NCBI RefSeq assembly: GCF_000023065.1
Contig: NC_012691.1
Location: forward strand, 792,501 to 856,500
Direction: 5' to 3'
DNA: 64,000 bases
DNA from: Tolumonas auensis DSM 9187
GTDB lineage: Bacteria; Pseudomonadota; Gammaproteobacteria; Enterobacterales; Aeromonadaceae
Under the pieces are notes generated by a model, which had not been told where the DNA came from, did no database searches, and saw nothing but the letters and a program-made list of their open reading frames with translations. Position 1 is the stretch's first letter; each line of letters opens with the position of its first letter. Both the position numbers and the translations under genes were made by a program. This document shows positions 51,749-60,588 of the stretch, piece after piece.

Positions 51749-52225
51749 TTATTCCAGCAAGCTGCGCAGCATCCACGCTGTTTTTTCATGCAGCTGGATT
51801 CGCTGGGTCAGCAGATCAGCAGAGGCTTCGTCACCGGCTTTTTCAATTAACGGGAACAGGGAACGGGCGGTGCGTACGACAGCTTCCTGGCCAGCTACCA
51901 GATTTTTAATCATATCCTGAGCTTTAGGCACATGGTTGTCTTCCGGGATCACCGTCAGTTTGGCAAATTCCTGGTAGGTCCCCGGAGCAAAAACACCCAG
52001 CGCACGGATACGTTCTGCGATTAAATCAACAGCCAGTGACAGTTCGGTATACTGGGTTTCAAACATCAGATGCAATGTATTGAACATTGGACCGGTAACG
52101 TTCCAGTGGTAGTAATGCGTTTTCAGATAAAGCGTGTAGCTGTCAGCCAGAAAGCGGGCGAGGCCGGCCGCAATCTCCAGACGATCATTTTCAGCAATAC
52201 CAATATTAATAGGTTGATGTGGCAT
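51749..52225 (-). CDS. dps: Dps ferritin-like DNA-protection protein
   Basis: 158 residues. The Dps ferroxidase signature is present: [12 protein letters not shown], then [12 protein letters not shown] and [11 protein letters not shown]. It forms dodecamers that oxidise and store iron and protect DNA. The N-terminus is short and poor in Lys, so direct DNA binding may be weak. An upstream palindrome could bind OxyR or another regulator. Confidence 0.92.
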   Translation of the reverse strand: MPHQPINIGIAENDRLEIAAGLARFLADSYTLYLKTHYYHWNVTGPMFNTLHLMFETQYTELSLAVDLIAERIRALGVFAPGTYQEFAKLTVIPEDNHVPKAQDMIKNLVAGQEAVVRTARSLFPLIEKAGDEASADLLTQRIQLHEKTAWMLRSLLE

Positions 52226-52271
52226 GATGTGCTCCTTGGTTGCATTTGATTTTTCAAATCATTTATAGGTT

Positions 52272-52295
52272 ATAGCCTTTGCTATGTATACATAG
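52272..52295. promoter_or_regulatory. Palindromic site upstream of dps
   Basis: CTATGTATACATAG (52282-52295) is a perfect 14-bp palindrome overlapping ATAGCCTTTGCTAT (52272-52285). The repeated CTAT/ATAG tetranucleotides at about 10-bp spacing recall OxyR sites (which have 7-bp gaps; here the gaps are 6). It lies 46-70 nt before the dps start. Confidence 0.45.
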
Positions 52296-52429
52296 TAGGC
52301 AGAAACCAGCAGCATATCCAATTGATAACACGGAATCTTTTAATAGGAATAACCTATCAATAGACAGGTTAATTGCGGTAACCGACAGAAAGAATATTGG
52401 CGGTTACCGCAACGGAAGATCGTTCAGTG

Positions 52430-52837
52430 TCAGGAGTTTTTATCTTTGCCATCAGATTCGTAAGGAAACTTCAAATGGCCATAACGTATCACCAGAACGG
52501 TGACCGCCATCAGGAAAGCACTGGCAGAGACACCAACCAGTTGCCAGGCATCCATCGATTTCATATCCAGAATCAGATAACGCGCCAGAGCGACAATCGC
52601 GATATAGAGTGGGATCCGGATCGGCATTTTTCCTGATTCCAGATACATCGACACCATTGCCAGTACTTCCAGATAGATGAACATCAGTAACAAGTCAGCC
52701 AGCGCGACTTTTTGCAGACTGATCATCGATAATACTTCTGTGCCGATAGCGAAAATACTGGCGATGGCAATGATTACCAGTCCGATATCCTGCATCCACT
52801 CCAGTGCTGTTTTGATCAGATTATTTATTGGTCGCAT
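52430..52837 (-). CDS. psiE: PsiE phosphate-starvation-inducible membrane protein
   Basis: 135 residues from the ATG at 52837 (MRPINNLIKTALEWMQDIGLV). Four membrane segments with the conserved YLEVLAMVSMYLESGKMPIRIPLYIAIVAL-type block. A longer frame starts at 53071 but would run through the gntR promoter and start. E. coli PsiE (136 residues) has the same size. Function unknown; in E. coli it responds to PhoB and CRP. Confidence 0.9.
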   Translation of the reverse strand: MRPINNLIKTALEWMQDIGLVIIAIASIFAIGTEVLSMISLQKVALADLLLMFIYLEVLAMVSMYLESGKMPIRIPLYIAIVALARYLILDMKSMDAWQLVGVSASAFLMAVTVLVIRYGHLKFPYESDGKDKNS

Positions 52838-52857
52838 ATTATGTTCCGGCCGTTGTT

Positions 52858-52873
52858 TGTGCTTTGGATCACA
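52858..52873 (-). promoter_or_regulatory. CRP-type site upstream of psiE
   Basis: TGTGC, TTTGGA, TCACA matches the CRP consensus TGTGA-N6-TCACA at 9 of 10 conserved positions. It lies 21-36 nt before the psiE start. E. coli psiE is repressed by cAMP-CRP, so this fits, but the assignment is inference. Confidence 0.5.
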
Positions 52874-52973
52874 ATATAACCACAATAAGCTTATGTTGTT
52901 AATGTTTTGTAACAAAAAAACAACCTGTGGATGATTTATTTGAATCCCGTGGTAGCAAACACCGGAATTTGCT

Positions 52974-52988
52974 ATGTTACTGTAACAT
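52974..52988 (+). promoter_or_regulatory. GntR operator, autoregulation of gntR
   Basis: ATGTTACTGTAACAT is a perfect 15-bp palindrome 22 nt before the gntR start and closely resembles the two operators at 57241-57270 (ATGTTACCGGTA...). Confidence 0.7.
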
Positions 52989-53009
52989 TGAAATGCCGGA
53001 TTGAAGAGA

Positions 53010-54011
53010 ATGAGCCAGAAACACCGCCGTCCCACGTTACAGGATGTTGCTGATCGCGTAGGTATTACCAAAATGACGGTAAGCCGCTATTTAAAGGATC
53101 CTGCATTGGTTTCTGCTGCCGCGCAGGAAAAAATTGCTGCTGCGCTGGATGAACTGGGCTACATACCTAACCGTGCTCCGGATCTGCTGTCGAATGCGAA
53201 AAGCAAAGCCATCGGCGTATTACTGCCTTCATTGACTAACCAGGTATTTGCCGAAGTGATCCGTGGTGTTGAAGCGATAACAGAGCCTGCGGGCTATCAG
53301 ACTATGCTGGCGCATTATGGTTACAGCTCGGAAGTTGAACAGGAGCGCATTGCCTCTCTGCTTTCTTACCATGTCGATGGGTTGATCCTTTCTGAAAGTT
53401 ATCATTCAGAACGTACGCTGCGCATGATCCAGACGGCGGGTATTCCGGTGGTGGAAATCATGGATTCGCGTTCCCCGGTGATTGAACAAGCTGTTGGCTT
53501 TGATAACGCGGCGGCCAGTTATGCGATGACCGAATTGATGCTGCAGAAAGGTTATCGCCGGATTGTCTATTTCGGCGCGCGGATGGACGTGCGGACCAGA
53601 CTGAAGATGGAGGGGTATGCCGCAGCAATGCAGGCGCATGGGCTGGAACCGCTCAGTATGGCAACAGATGCCGCATCTTCATTTTCACTGGGTGCCAGAT
53701 TACTGTTGGATGCGCGGGCTCGTTATCCGGATATGGACGGTATTATCTGTACTAACGATGACCTGGCGGTTGGCGCTATTTTTGAATGTCAGCGGCAGGG
53801 GATTGCGATCCCGGAAGAGATAGGTATTGCAGGTTTCCATGGTCATGATATCGGTCAGGCAATGGTGCCGAAACTGGCGAGTGTGATCACACCGCGTGAA
53901 GCGATGGGACGCGTTGCGGCGGAACAATTATTAGCGCGGATTAATGGTGCTGAATTAACCGAGCCGGTTATTGATTTGGGGTTTGAGTTGTCGGCGGGGC
54001 AGAGTATTTAG
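53010..54011 (+). CDS. gntR: LacI-family gluconate repressor
   Basis: 333 residues from ATG 53010. N-terminal LacI HTH (TLQDVADRVGITKMTVSRYLKDPALVS) with hinge helix, then a periplasmic-binding-like sensor domain (IGVLLPSLTNQVFAEVIRGVE). It represses gluconate uptake and Entner-Doudoroff genes and is released by gluconate. The target operons gntK-edd-eda and gntT lie 3 kb downstream, with good operator matches. An upstream in-frame ATG (53001) is less likely by Shine-Dalgarno. Confidence 0.93.
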   Translation: MSQKHRRPTLQDVADRVGITKMTVSRYLKDPALVSAAAQEKIAAALDELGYIPNRAPDLLSNAKSKAIGVLLPSLTNQVFAEVIRGVEAITEPAGYQTMLAHYGYSSEVEQERIASLLSYHVDGLILSESYHSERTLRMIQTAGIPVVEIMDSRSPVIEQAVGFDNAAASYAMTELMLQKGYRRIVYFGARMDVRTRLKMEGYAAAMQAHGLEPLSMATDAASSFSLGARLLLDARARYPDMDGIICTNDDLAVGAIFECQRQGIAIPEEIGIAGFHGHDIGQAMVPKLASVITPREAMGRVAAEQLLARINGAELTEPVIDLGFELSAGQSI

Positions 54012-54087
54012 TTTTTTGTTTAAAGCCAGCTGTAGGTAATAAAACACGGACACGCTGGCTGGTTTTAGCGCTCGCTATAAAGAAGAT

Positions 54088-54182
54088 TGCCGGGAGTAAA
54101 TTAGCAGACCGTCGGCGGCATGGATGCCGCCGTCGAGCGTCCAGGGATGGATTCACCGCGTGTCTGCGTTTTACTTCCGGCA
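54088..54182. repeat. Large extragenic palindromic element (REP-like)
   Basis: Outer arms of about 21 bp, TGCCGG(G)AGTAAA...GCAGAC (54088-54109) and GTCTGC...TTTACT(T)CCGGCA (54162-54182), are nearly complementary. They enclose an inner hairpin CGGCGGC, ATGGAT, GCCGCCG (about 54113-54132) and the conserved-looking CCAGGGATGGATTCACC. Elements with GGCATGGATGCC and CAGGGATGGATTCA are repeated in the genomes of several marine and aquatic gammaproteobacteria. It follows the eda stop within 13 nt and may end that operon. A weaker GCCAGC / GCTGGC hairpin (about 54027-54056) after gntR may be its terminator. Confidence 0.65.
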
Positions 54183-54195
54183 GTCTTTGGCCTAA

Positions 54196-54843
54196 TTAGC
54201 CTTGTAAGCCTTTAATCAGCGCTACCGCTTCAGCAGACAGCTTGGTGATTTCATCCCAATTACCGGCTTTTACTTTGTCAGCAGGGATCATCCAGGAACC
54301 ACCTACAGTCGCGACACATTTCAGTGCCAGATAAGCAGCTACGTTTTTCGGACTGACACCGCCAGTCGGGCAGAATTTGATCTGCGGCAACGGAGCGGAG
54401 ATCGCGGCTAACGCTGGTGCGCCGCCGTTGGCTTCTGCCGGGAAGAATTTCAGATGGGTGTAACCCATATCCAGAGCTGTCATGATTTCTGATGGTGTGC
54501 TCACACCCGGAATCAGTGGCACAGCATTTGCGGCGGCATGAGCCAGCAGTTTGTCGGTAAAGCCCGGAGAAATGATGAATTGCGCGCCTGCCGCAACCGC
54601 CTGATCATATTGTTCCGGGTTCAGAATAGTACCTGCACCTACCAGTGCTTCCGGCATCGCTTCGCGAATAGCGCGGATGGCATCCAGTGCCGCGGCAGTA
54701 CGCAGTGTGATTTCAAATACATTAATACCACCCGCTGACAATGCTTTTGCCATTGGCACTGCATCGGCAACATTATCAATGACCATGACCGGTACGACCG
54801 GTGATGCGGCGAATACGGTAGCAGGAGAAAGTGTCCAGTTCAT
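54196..54843 (-). CDS. eda: KDPG/KHG aldolase
   Basis: 215 residues. Class I aldolase splitting 2-keto-3-deoxy-6-phosphogluconate into pyruvate and glyceraldehyde 3-phosphate. Visible are VMVIDNVADAVPMAKAL, the GAGTILNPEQYDQAVAAGAQFIISPG block and the Schiff-base lysine in HLKFFPAE. Last gene of the operon gntK-edd-eda (minus strand), 18 nt after edd. Confidence 0.95.
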   Translation of the reverse strand: MNWTLSPATVFAASPVVPVMVIDNVADAVPMAKALSAGGINVFEITLRTAAALDAIRAIREAMPEALVGAGTILNPEQYDQAVAAGAQFIISPGFTDKLLAHAAANAVPLIPGVSTPSEIMTALDMGYTHLKFFPAEANGGAPALAAISAPLPQIKFCPTGGVSPKNVAAYLALKCVATVGGSWMIPADKVKAGNWDEITKLSAEAVALIKGLQG

Positions 54844-54861
54844 GTTGAAGTCATCCTTTCA

Positions 54862-56670
54862 TTAAAAATCGTTATCAGAAAATAAAATTGAAGCACCTTG
54901 TTCCGCACTGGTAACCACATGACGGAAGGCACCAAACAGTTCACGGCCCAGGCCATAGTGCTGTGCTGTCAGATTGGCTTTAGCCAGCGGACGCGGACGA
55001 ACATCATCAAGTACATGCAGTGTGCCGTTAGTGGCATCAAGACGGATACGGTCTCCTGTCTGCAGTTGTGCCAGCGGGCCGCCTTTTGCTGCTTCCGGAG
55101 TGATATGGATAGCAGCAGGGATCTTGCCGGATGCGCCGGATAAACGGCCGTCAGTGACCAGCGCCACTTTATGACCGGCTTTTTGCAGATTACCCAGTAT
55201 CGGCATCAGTTTATGCAGTTCCGGCATTCCGTTTGCTGCCGGGCCGTTAAAGCGTACGACGATGATGGCATCACGGTTCAGTTCACCCGCTTTATAGGCT
55301 TTTTCGACATCATGCTGAGAGTCGAAGACCACAGCGTCTGCTTCGATGTAGTGATACTGTTCTGCGACCGCACTGACTTTAATGACACAGCGACCCAGGT
55401 TGCCGGAAAGCACTTTCAGGCCACCAGTCTGATTGAAGACCGCTTCGCTGTCGGATAACACTGCCGGATCTTTCGACTCGGTGACGGGGTGCCAGCTTAG
55501 CTTGTCATTATCAAGTAGCGGATGTTGCAGATAGTCCTGCATATTGCCAGTCAGCGGGGTAGCATCCATATGCAGCAGACCACGATTAGCCAGACCACGT
55601 AACAACAGCGGTACACCGCCAGCCTGGTGGAAGGCGTTAATATCAGCCGGGCCGTTCGGATACACTTTCGCCAGCAAAGGTACGGCATCGGACAGATCGC
55701 GGAAATCATCCCACGTCAGAATCAGACCAGCGGCACGGGCGACAGCGACCATGTGCATGGTATGGTTGGTACTGCCACCGGAAGCCAGCAGTGCAACCAG
55801 ACCATTCACCAGTGATTTTTCATCCACCAGCTGATACAGCGGACGATAGTTGGTTGAGCCGGAAACCAGACTTGGCAGCAGCGCGGCTACTTCATTGGTC
55901 AGTGCATGCCGTAATTCAGAGTCCGGTGACACAAACGCAGAACCCGGCAGCATCAGCCCCATTGCTTCAAACACTAGCTGATTGGTGTTGGCGGTACCGT
56001 AGAAAGTACAGGTACCCGGGCTGTGATAAGCCTGATTTTCCATTTCCAGCAGTGCGTCTTTACCTAATTCGCCGGCTGCGTATTTCTGACGGATCCGCAC
56101 TTTCTCATCATTACTGATACCCGTGCTCATCGGTCCGGCTGGTACAAATGCGGTTGGCAGATGTCCGAAAGAGAGCGCGCCAATCAGCTGACCGGGTGCG
56201 ATTTTGTCACAGATCCCCAGCAGCAGTGTTGCATCAAACGCATTGTGGCTCAGGGAAACAGCCGTGGACTGTGCAATCACATCACGGGAAAACAGCGACA
56301 GATCCATACCGGCCTGACCCTGTGTGACGCCATCACACATGGCCGGAACGCCACCGGCGACCTGCGCACTGTGACCTTCTGCCGCCAGCACTGCTTTTAT
56401 TTGATCAGGATATTGCTGATAAGGCTGATGGGCACTCAGCATATCGTTATAAGCAGTAACGATAGCGACGTTGACGCGGGTCATGTCCATCAGTGTGTTT
56501 TTCTGAGCATGTGAGCAGGCTGCCAGCACATGCGCCAGATTGCCACAGGCCAGAGTGCCGCGTGGCCGTCCGGCTGCGGCTTGTGCCTGCATACGTGCGA
56601 CATAGTCTGCACGTAAGGCAGCGCTACGTTCGCGAATGCGTTCTGTTACCTGCTGAATCACTGGGTGCAT
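54862..56670 (-). CDS. edd: 6-Phosphogluconate dehydratase
   Basis: 602 residues from ATG 56670, close to the usual 603. IlvD/Edd family Fe-S dehydratase of the Entner-Doudoroff pathway. Motifs are [16 protein letters not shown]-like [26 protein letters not shown] with a cluster cysteine, and [13 protein letters not shown] start ten codons earlier is possible but lies inside gntK. It overlaps the 3' end of gntK by 13 nt. Confidence 0.95.
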   Translation of the reverse strand: MHPVIQQVTERIRERSAALRADYVARMQAQAAAGRPRGTLACGNLAHVLAACSHAQKNTLMDMTRVNVAIVTAYNDMLSAHQPYQQYPDQIKAVLAAEGHSAQVAGGVPAMCDGVTQGQAGMDLSLFSRDVIAQSTAVSLSHNAFDATLLLGICDKIAPGQLIGALSFGHLPTAFVPAGPMSTGISNDEKVRIRQKYAAGELGKDALLEMENQAYHSPGTCTFYGTANTNQLVFEAMGLMLPGSAFVSPDSELRHALTNEVAALLPSLVSGSTNYRPLYQLVDEKSLVNGLVALLASGGSTNHTMHMVAVARAAGLILTWDDFRDLSDAVPLLAKVYPNGPADINAFHQAGGVPLLLRGLANRGLLHMDATPLTGNMQDYLQHPLLDNDKLSWHPVTESKDPAVLSDSEAVFNQTGGLKVLSGNLGRCVIKVSAVAEQYHYIEADAVVFDSQHDVEKAYKAGELNRDAIIVVRFNGPAANGMPELHKLMPILGNLQKAGHKVALVTDGRLSGASGKIPAAIHITPEAAKGGPLAQLQTGDRIRLDATNGTLHVLDDVRPRPLAKANLTAQHYGLGRELFGAFRHVVTSAEQGASILFSDNDF

Positions 56671-57182
56671 GTTAATTCCCCTTGTAATGCGGCCACGCAA
56701 CGGTTGACCACAGTGGTTAAATCGCCATCAATACTGACGTGTAAGACATCTGGTTCTGTCTCGTCCGGCATTTCCAGCGCTTCAAACTGGCTTTTTAGTA
56801 AGCCGGTGGGCATAAAATGACCTGCGCGGGCTTTCATGCGGGCTTCAATCAACTCATAGCTGCCATGAAGGTAAATGAAACGCATGGTCGGATTACCTTC
56901 ACGCAGACGATCGCGATAACGGCGTTTCAGTGCTGAACAGACAATGATGCCGGTTTCGTTTTTGTGGCACAGGCTATAAGCCGCATCACTAAGACGTTCC
57001 AGCCATGGTGCCCGGTCGTCATCATTCAGCGGTGAACCGCCAGCCATCTTTTGTATATTGGCGCGGGGATGCAGATCGTCACCATCAATAAACTTGGCGT
57101 TTAATGCTCTACTCAAAGCGGCGCCTACAGATGATTTACCGCAACCAGATACTCCCATCAGGATGATGCTATGTCCTGCCAT
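56658..57182 (-). CDS. gntK: Gluconokinase
   Basis: 174 residues. P-loop kinase with Walker A GVSGCGKSS, then the GDDLHPRANIQKMAGGSPLNDDDRAPWL block and SALKRRYRD motif of gluconate kinases. It makes 6-phosphogluconate, the substrate of the next gene product. It is the first gene of the operon, with the GntR operators 60-90 nt upstream. Confidence 0.95.
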   Translation of the reverse strand: MAGHSIILMGVSGCGKSSVGAALSRALNAKFIDGDDLHPRANIQKMAGGSPLNDDDRAPWLERLSDAAYSLCHKNETGIIVCSALKRRYRDRLREGNPTMRFIYLHGSYELIEARMKARAGHFMPTGLLKSQFEALEMPDETEPDVLHVSIDGDLTTVVNRCVAALQGELTCTQ

Positions 57183-57240
57183 AATTTGACCTCAGTCTCA
57201 AATTTGATAATTGCACGTGGATGATGGCTTGTACCTTAGC

Positions 57241-57270
57241 ATGTTACCGGTATCATGTTACCGGTAACAA
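57241..57270. promoter_or_regulatory. Tandem GntR operators between gntK and gntT
   Basis: ATGTTACCGGTATCAT (57241-57256) and ATGTTACCGGTAACAA (57255-57270) overlap by two bases. They match the E. coli GntR consensus (ATGTTACCCGTATCAT) with one difference for the first. The site sits between the divergent gntK and gntT genes and probably controls both. Confidence 0.85.
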
Positions 57271-57277
57271 GTTGATT

Positions 57278-57293
57278 TGTGAAGCGCGCCACA
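57278..57293 (+). promoter_or_regulatory. CRP-type site upstream of gntT
   Basis: TGTGA, AGCGCG, CCACA: one mismatch to TGTGA-N6-TCACA. Next to the GntR operators, consistent with catabolite control of gluconate uptake. Inference. Confidence 0.5.
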
Positions 57294-57330
57294 AATTCAA
57301 AATGAACCATCACCAATACGAGAGACAACT

Positions 57331-57438
57331 ATGTTTGCAGAGACCGTCATTATGCCAATATCGCCGCCACCGTGCATCCTGAGCTCATTTTCAGTGTGTG
57401 TGTCCAGCGCTTTTACAGGAGTTCAATCATGCCGTTAA
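57331..57438 (+). CDS. Possible 35-residue leader ORF before gntT
   Basis: ATG 57331 has GAGAGAC upstream and the frame ends at 57438, overlapping the gntT start by 10 nt. The peptide is Pro/Ser/Cys-rich (MFAETVIMPISPPPC...). Overlap with the next start would allow coupling, but there is no other support. Confidence 0.3.
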   Translation: MFAETVIMPISPPPCILSSFSVCVSSAFTGVQSCR

Positions 57439-58745
57439 TTATTGTTGCTGTTGGGGTGGCACTGCTGCTCTTGTTGATGTTGCGTTTTAAATTGAATGGC
57501 TTTTTGTCATTGATCCTGGTTGCTCTGGCCGTTGGTTTGATGGAAGGCATGCCTATTGCGGACGTGATGAAATCGGTGAAAGCCGGTGTGGGTGGCACGT
57601 TAGGTAGTCTGGCACTGGTTCTGGCATTTGGTGCCATGCTGGGTAAATTGATGGCTGACTGTGGTGGTGCGCAACGTATAGCGACCACATTGATTGCCTT
57701 GTTTGGTGTTAAGCGGATTCAGTGGGCAGTGGTGATTACCGGCTTTGTGGTGGGTTTCGCACTGTTCTATGAAGTTGGCTTTGTTCTGATGATCCCACTG
57801 GTATTTACCATCGCGGCATCAGCACGTATTCCACTGCTGTATATCGGTGTCCCGATGGCAGCGGCACTATCCGTAACGCACGGCTTCTTGCCACCACATC
57901 CTGGCCCAACCGCGATTGCCGGTATTTATGGCGCTGATATGGGTAAAACCCTGCTGTACGGTATCATTCTGGCAGTTCCGACCGTGATTATCTCCGGTCC
58001 GCTGTTTGCGATGACATTAAAGAAAATGGATAAACCAATCCCTGCTGGTTTATATAACCCGAAAGTATTCACAGAAGAAGAAATGCCTGGTTTTGGTGTG
58101 AGCGTATTCACTGCACTGATCCCGGTTATTCTGATGGCTGTTCAGGCAATTGCTAAAATGACACTGCCGGCTGGTTCAGCAATTCTGGGATATACCGGCT
58201 TTTTCGGTGACCCGGTCATTGCGACCATGTTGTCAGTATTGGTTGCTATCTTCACTTTTGGCCTGCAACGTGGCAAAGAGATGAAAGAGGTCATGGGTAC
58301 GATTGCTGAATCAATCAGTGCCATTGCGATGATTATCCTGATCATCGGCGGCGGTGGTGCGTTCAAACAAGTGCTGGTTGATAGTGGTGTGGATAAATAC
58401 ATTGCCGGGATGATGAATGGCAGTGGTATTTCGCCGCTGGTGCTGGCATGGGGTGTTGCTTCGGCATTACGTCTGGCGTTGGGTTCTGCAACGGTTGCAG
58501 CCATGACTACAGCCGGTATTGTGGCACCAATCATTGCGACCACCGGTGTCAGCCCTGAACTGATGGTGATTGCAACCGGTGCGGGCAGTGTGATTTTCTC
58601 TCATGTAAACGATCCGGGATTCTGGATCTTCAAAGAGTATTTCAACCTGTCAATTCCGGAAACTTTCAAATCCTGGTCAATTCTGGAAACCCTGATTGCG
58701 GTTTGCGGACTGGCTGGCACCCTGATTCTGAGCAATATGATCTGA
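57429..58745 (+). CDS. gntT: Gluconate permease (GntP family)
   Basis: 438 residues from ATG 57429 with AGGAG upstream (an ATG 57 nt earlier lacks a ribosome site). About twelve membrane segments; conserved HGFLPPHPGPTAIAGIYGADMGKTLLYG and FSHVNDPGFWIFKEYF are GntP-family signatures. A gluconate:proton symporter feeding gntK-edd-eda. High- or low-affinity type cannot be told. Confidence 0.93.
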   Translation: MPLIIVAVGVALLLLLMLRFKLNGFLSLILVALAVGLMEGMPIADVMKSVKAGVGGTLGSLALVLAFGAMLGKLMADCGGAQRIATTLIALFGVKRIQWAVVITGFVVGFALFYEVGFVLMIPLVFTIAASARIPLLYIGVPMAAALSVTHGFLPPHPGPTAIAGIYGADMGKTLLYGIILAVPTVIISGPLFAMTLKKMDKPIPAGLYNPKVFTEEEMPGFGVSVFTALIPVILMAVQAIAKMTLPAGSAILGYTGFFGDPVIATMLSVLVAIFTFGLQRGKEMKEVMGTIAESISAIAMIILIIGGGGAFKQVLVDSGVDKYIAGMMNGSGISPLVLAWGVASALRLALGSATVAAMTTAGIVAPIIATTGVSPELMVIATGAGSVIFSHVNDPGFWIFKEYFNLSIPETFKSWSILETLIAVCGLAGTLILSNMI

Positions 58746-58760
58746 TTTAACGCATATTTT

Positions 58761-58790
58761 GGAGCATCCGTCAGTGGATGCTCCTTCTCT
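58761..58790 (+). terminator. Terminator after gntT
   Basis: GGAGCATCC / GGATGCTCC, six-base loop, then TTCTCTT. It lies 15 nt after the gntT stop. Confidence 0.8.
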
Positions 58791-59019
58791 TGCTTGACCC
58801 AAGCCTGTTCTATCAATACGCTAGTGCCGTCTGGTTAACCAATGAGGCCCTATATGGACGATAGCAGTCGCCACTCTGACTACTATTCAGCTAATTTCCG
58901 CGTTTTAAATTTTCTTTCCCATTATTCAGAAGCTTCAGCCACAAAGGCTGAAATAATGTCAGATATTGATCATTTGCCTGTAAAACAGAATGCTTACTCT
59001 GTTGATCCGGAGGAGCAAA

Positions 59020-60573
59020 ATGTTTGAATGGATGGTCGATCCCACCGCATGGCTGGGTTTACTGACACTGGTTGTACTGGAAATAATTCTCGGCATCGAC
59101 AACCTGCTTTTTATCGCCATATTGGCAGAAAAACTGCCGCCTGAACAACGTGACCGCGCCCGTTACTATGGTTTGGCACTGGCGTTGTTGATGCGTTTTG
59201 GTCTGCTGGCCAGTCTGTCGCATCTGGTCAGTTTTACGCAGCCGCTATTCACTCTTTGGTCATTACCACTTTCCGGCCGGGATCTGATCCTGCTGACCGG
59301 TGGTTTCTTTTTGCTGTTTAAGGCAACCCGTGAATTGCATGGGCGAATAGAAGGTGCCTTACACAGTGATGAACAGAAAAAAGTCTATCTGGGCTTCTGG
59401 GTTGTCGTGACACAGATCGTCGTGCTGGATGCGGTATTCTCACTGGATGCCGTGATCACCGCCGTCGGTATGTCCGATCATCTGACGGTGATGATGATTG
59501 CGGTATCGATCGCCATTCTGATCATGATGTGGGCCAGCAAACCACTGACGTTGTTTATCAATCGTCATCCGACATTAGTGATCCTGTGTCTTGGTTTCCT
59601 GCTGATGATCGGTTTCAGCCTGATGGCGGATGGTTTGGGTTTCCATGTACCGAAAGGTTACCTCTATGTCGCAATTGGTTTCTCTATCCTGATCGAGTTC
59701 TTTAATCAGCTGGCCCGTGCGAATCAGGAAAAACTGTTTAAGGGAAAACTGCGTCGCCGCGAGCGTACCGCTGAGATGGTGATGAGTCTGCTCGGTGTTA
59801 AGCAGGAAATGCCGCAGCATCGCGATGATGAATCAGTCAAAGTGCCGCAGTCGCAGGTCGCCGTCTTCAGCGAAGAAGAAAAAGATATGGTGTCCCGGGT
59901 ATTACAGCTTTCGTCGTTGCCTATCCGGGCAGTAATGACGGTACGCCGTGATATTGACATGCTGGATCTGACAGCGCCGCAGCAAGAAGCCTTGCAACTT
60001 CTGGCTCAAACCCCGCACTCCAGACTGGTGGTCACCCGCGATAACAATCGTGATGCCCCGCTGGGAATTATTCGTAAGCGGGATGTACTTGCTCAGCTGC
60101 TGGAAGATAAGAGTCTGCATATGGACTCGCTGATTCAGCCGGCATTATGTCTGCCGGAAACTATTTCGGTGTTGAATGCACTGGAACAGTTCCGTCAGGC
60201 CAAGACTTATCTGGCCTTTGTGGTTGATGAGTTTGGTAACTTTGAAGGGCTGGTTTCTATCCGTGACATTATGGAAGAAATTGCCGGTAAGCTGCCGGAA
60301 ACAGGCGAAGAAGAGTCTGAATATGTCATGCTGGCGCCGGGCAGCTTTCGTGTCAGTGGTGACATGCTGCTGAGTGATTTGCAGCGGGAACTGGCATTTC
60401 CTGCCGCAGCAACGGAGCATTATCATACGCTGGCTGGCTGGTTGCTGGAGTGGCTGCAACGCCTGCCAACTACCGATGAAGTCATCGAGTATGAAGGCTG
60501 GCAGCTTACTGTGACTGATATCCGGGCTCATCGTATTGAGTCGGTCTGGCTGACCCGTCAGCAAACAGAATAA
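59020..60573 (+). CDS. TerC-family membrane protein with CBS and CorC domains
   Basis: 517 residues from ATG 59020 (GGAGG ribosome site). Residues 1-235 form the TerC domain with seven membrane segments and paired acidic motifs ([14 protein letters not shown] and [17 protein letters not shown]). Two CBS motifs cover about 305-420 and a CorC_HlyC transporter-associated domain covers about 435-515. It resembles E. coli YoaE/YegH. TerC proteins take part in metal (Mn) export or membrane protein metalation; the substrate here is unknown. Confidence 0.88.
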   Translation: MFEWMVDPTAWLGLLTLVVLEIILGIDNLLFIAILAEKLPPEQRDRARYYGLALALLMRFGLLASLSHLVSFTQPLFTLWSLPLSGRDLILLTGGFFLLFKATRELHGRIEGALHSDEQKKVYLGFWVVVTQIVVLDAVFSLDAVITAVGMSDHLTVMMIAVSIAILIMMWASKPLTLFINRHPTLVILCLGFLLMIGFSLMADGLGFHVPKGYLYVAIGFSILIEFFNQLARANQEKLFKGKLRRRERTAEMVMSLLGVKQEMPQHRDDESVKVPQSQVAVFSEEEKDMVSRVLQLSSLPIRAVMTVRRDIDMLDLTAPQQEALQLLAQTPHSRLVVTRDNNRDAPLGIIRKRDVLAQLLEDKSLHMDSLIQPALCLPETISVLNALEQFRQAKTYLAFVVDEFGNFEGLVSIRDIMEEIAGKLPETGEEESEYVMLAPGSFRVSGDMLLSDLQRELAFPAAATEHYHTLAGWLLEWLQRLPTTDEVIEYEGWQLTVTDIRAHRIESVWLTRQQTE

Positions 60574-60588
60574 TAACCACCGGGTGGA

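Noticed and set aside
58791-59019. Possible yybP-ykoY (manganese) riboswitch upstream of the TerC-family gene
   Set aside because: Leaders of some TerC genes carry this element, but I do not see its conserved core here; only a small hairpin (TCAGCC / GGCTGA) is present.
58842-59027. 61-codon frame between gntT and the TerC gene
   Set aside because: It overlaps the well supported TerC start (GGAGG, ATG 59020), has no good ribosome site and no recognisable motif. More likely a leader region.
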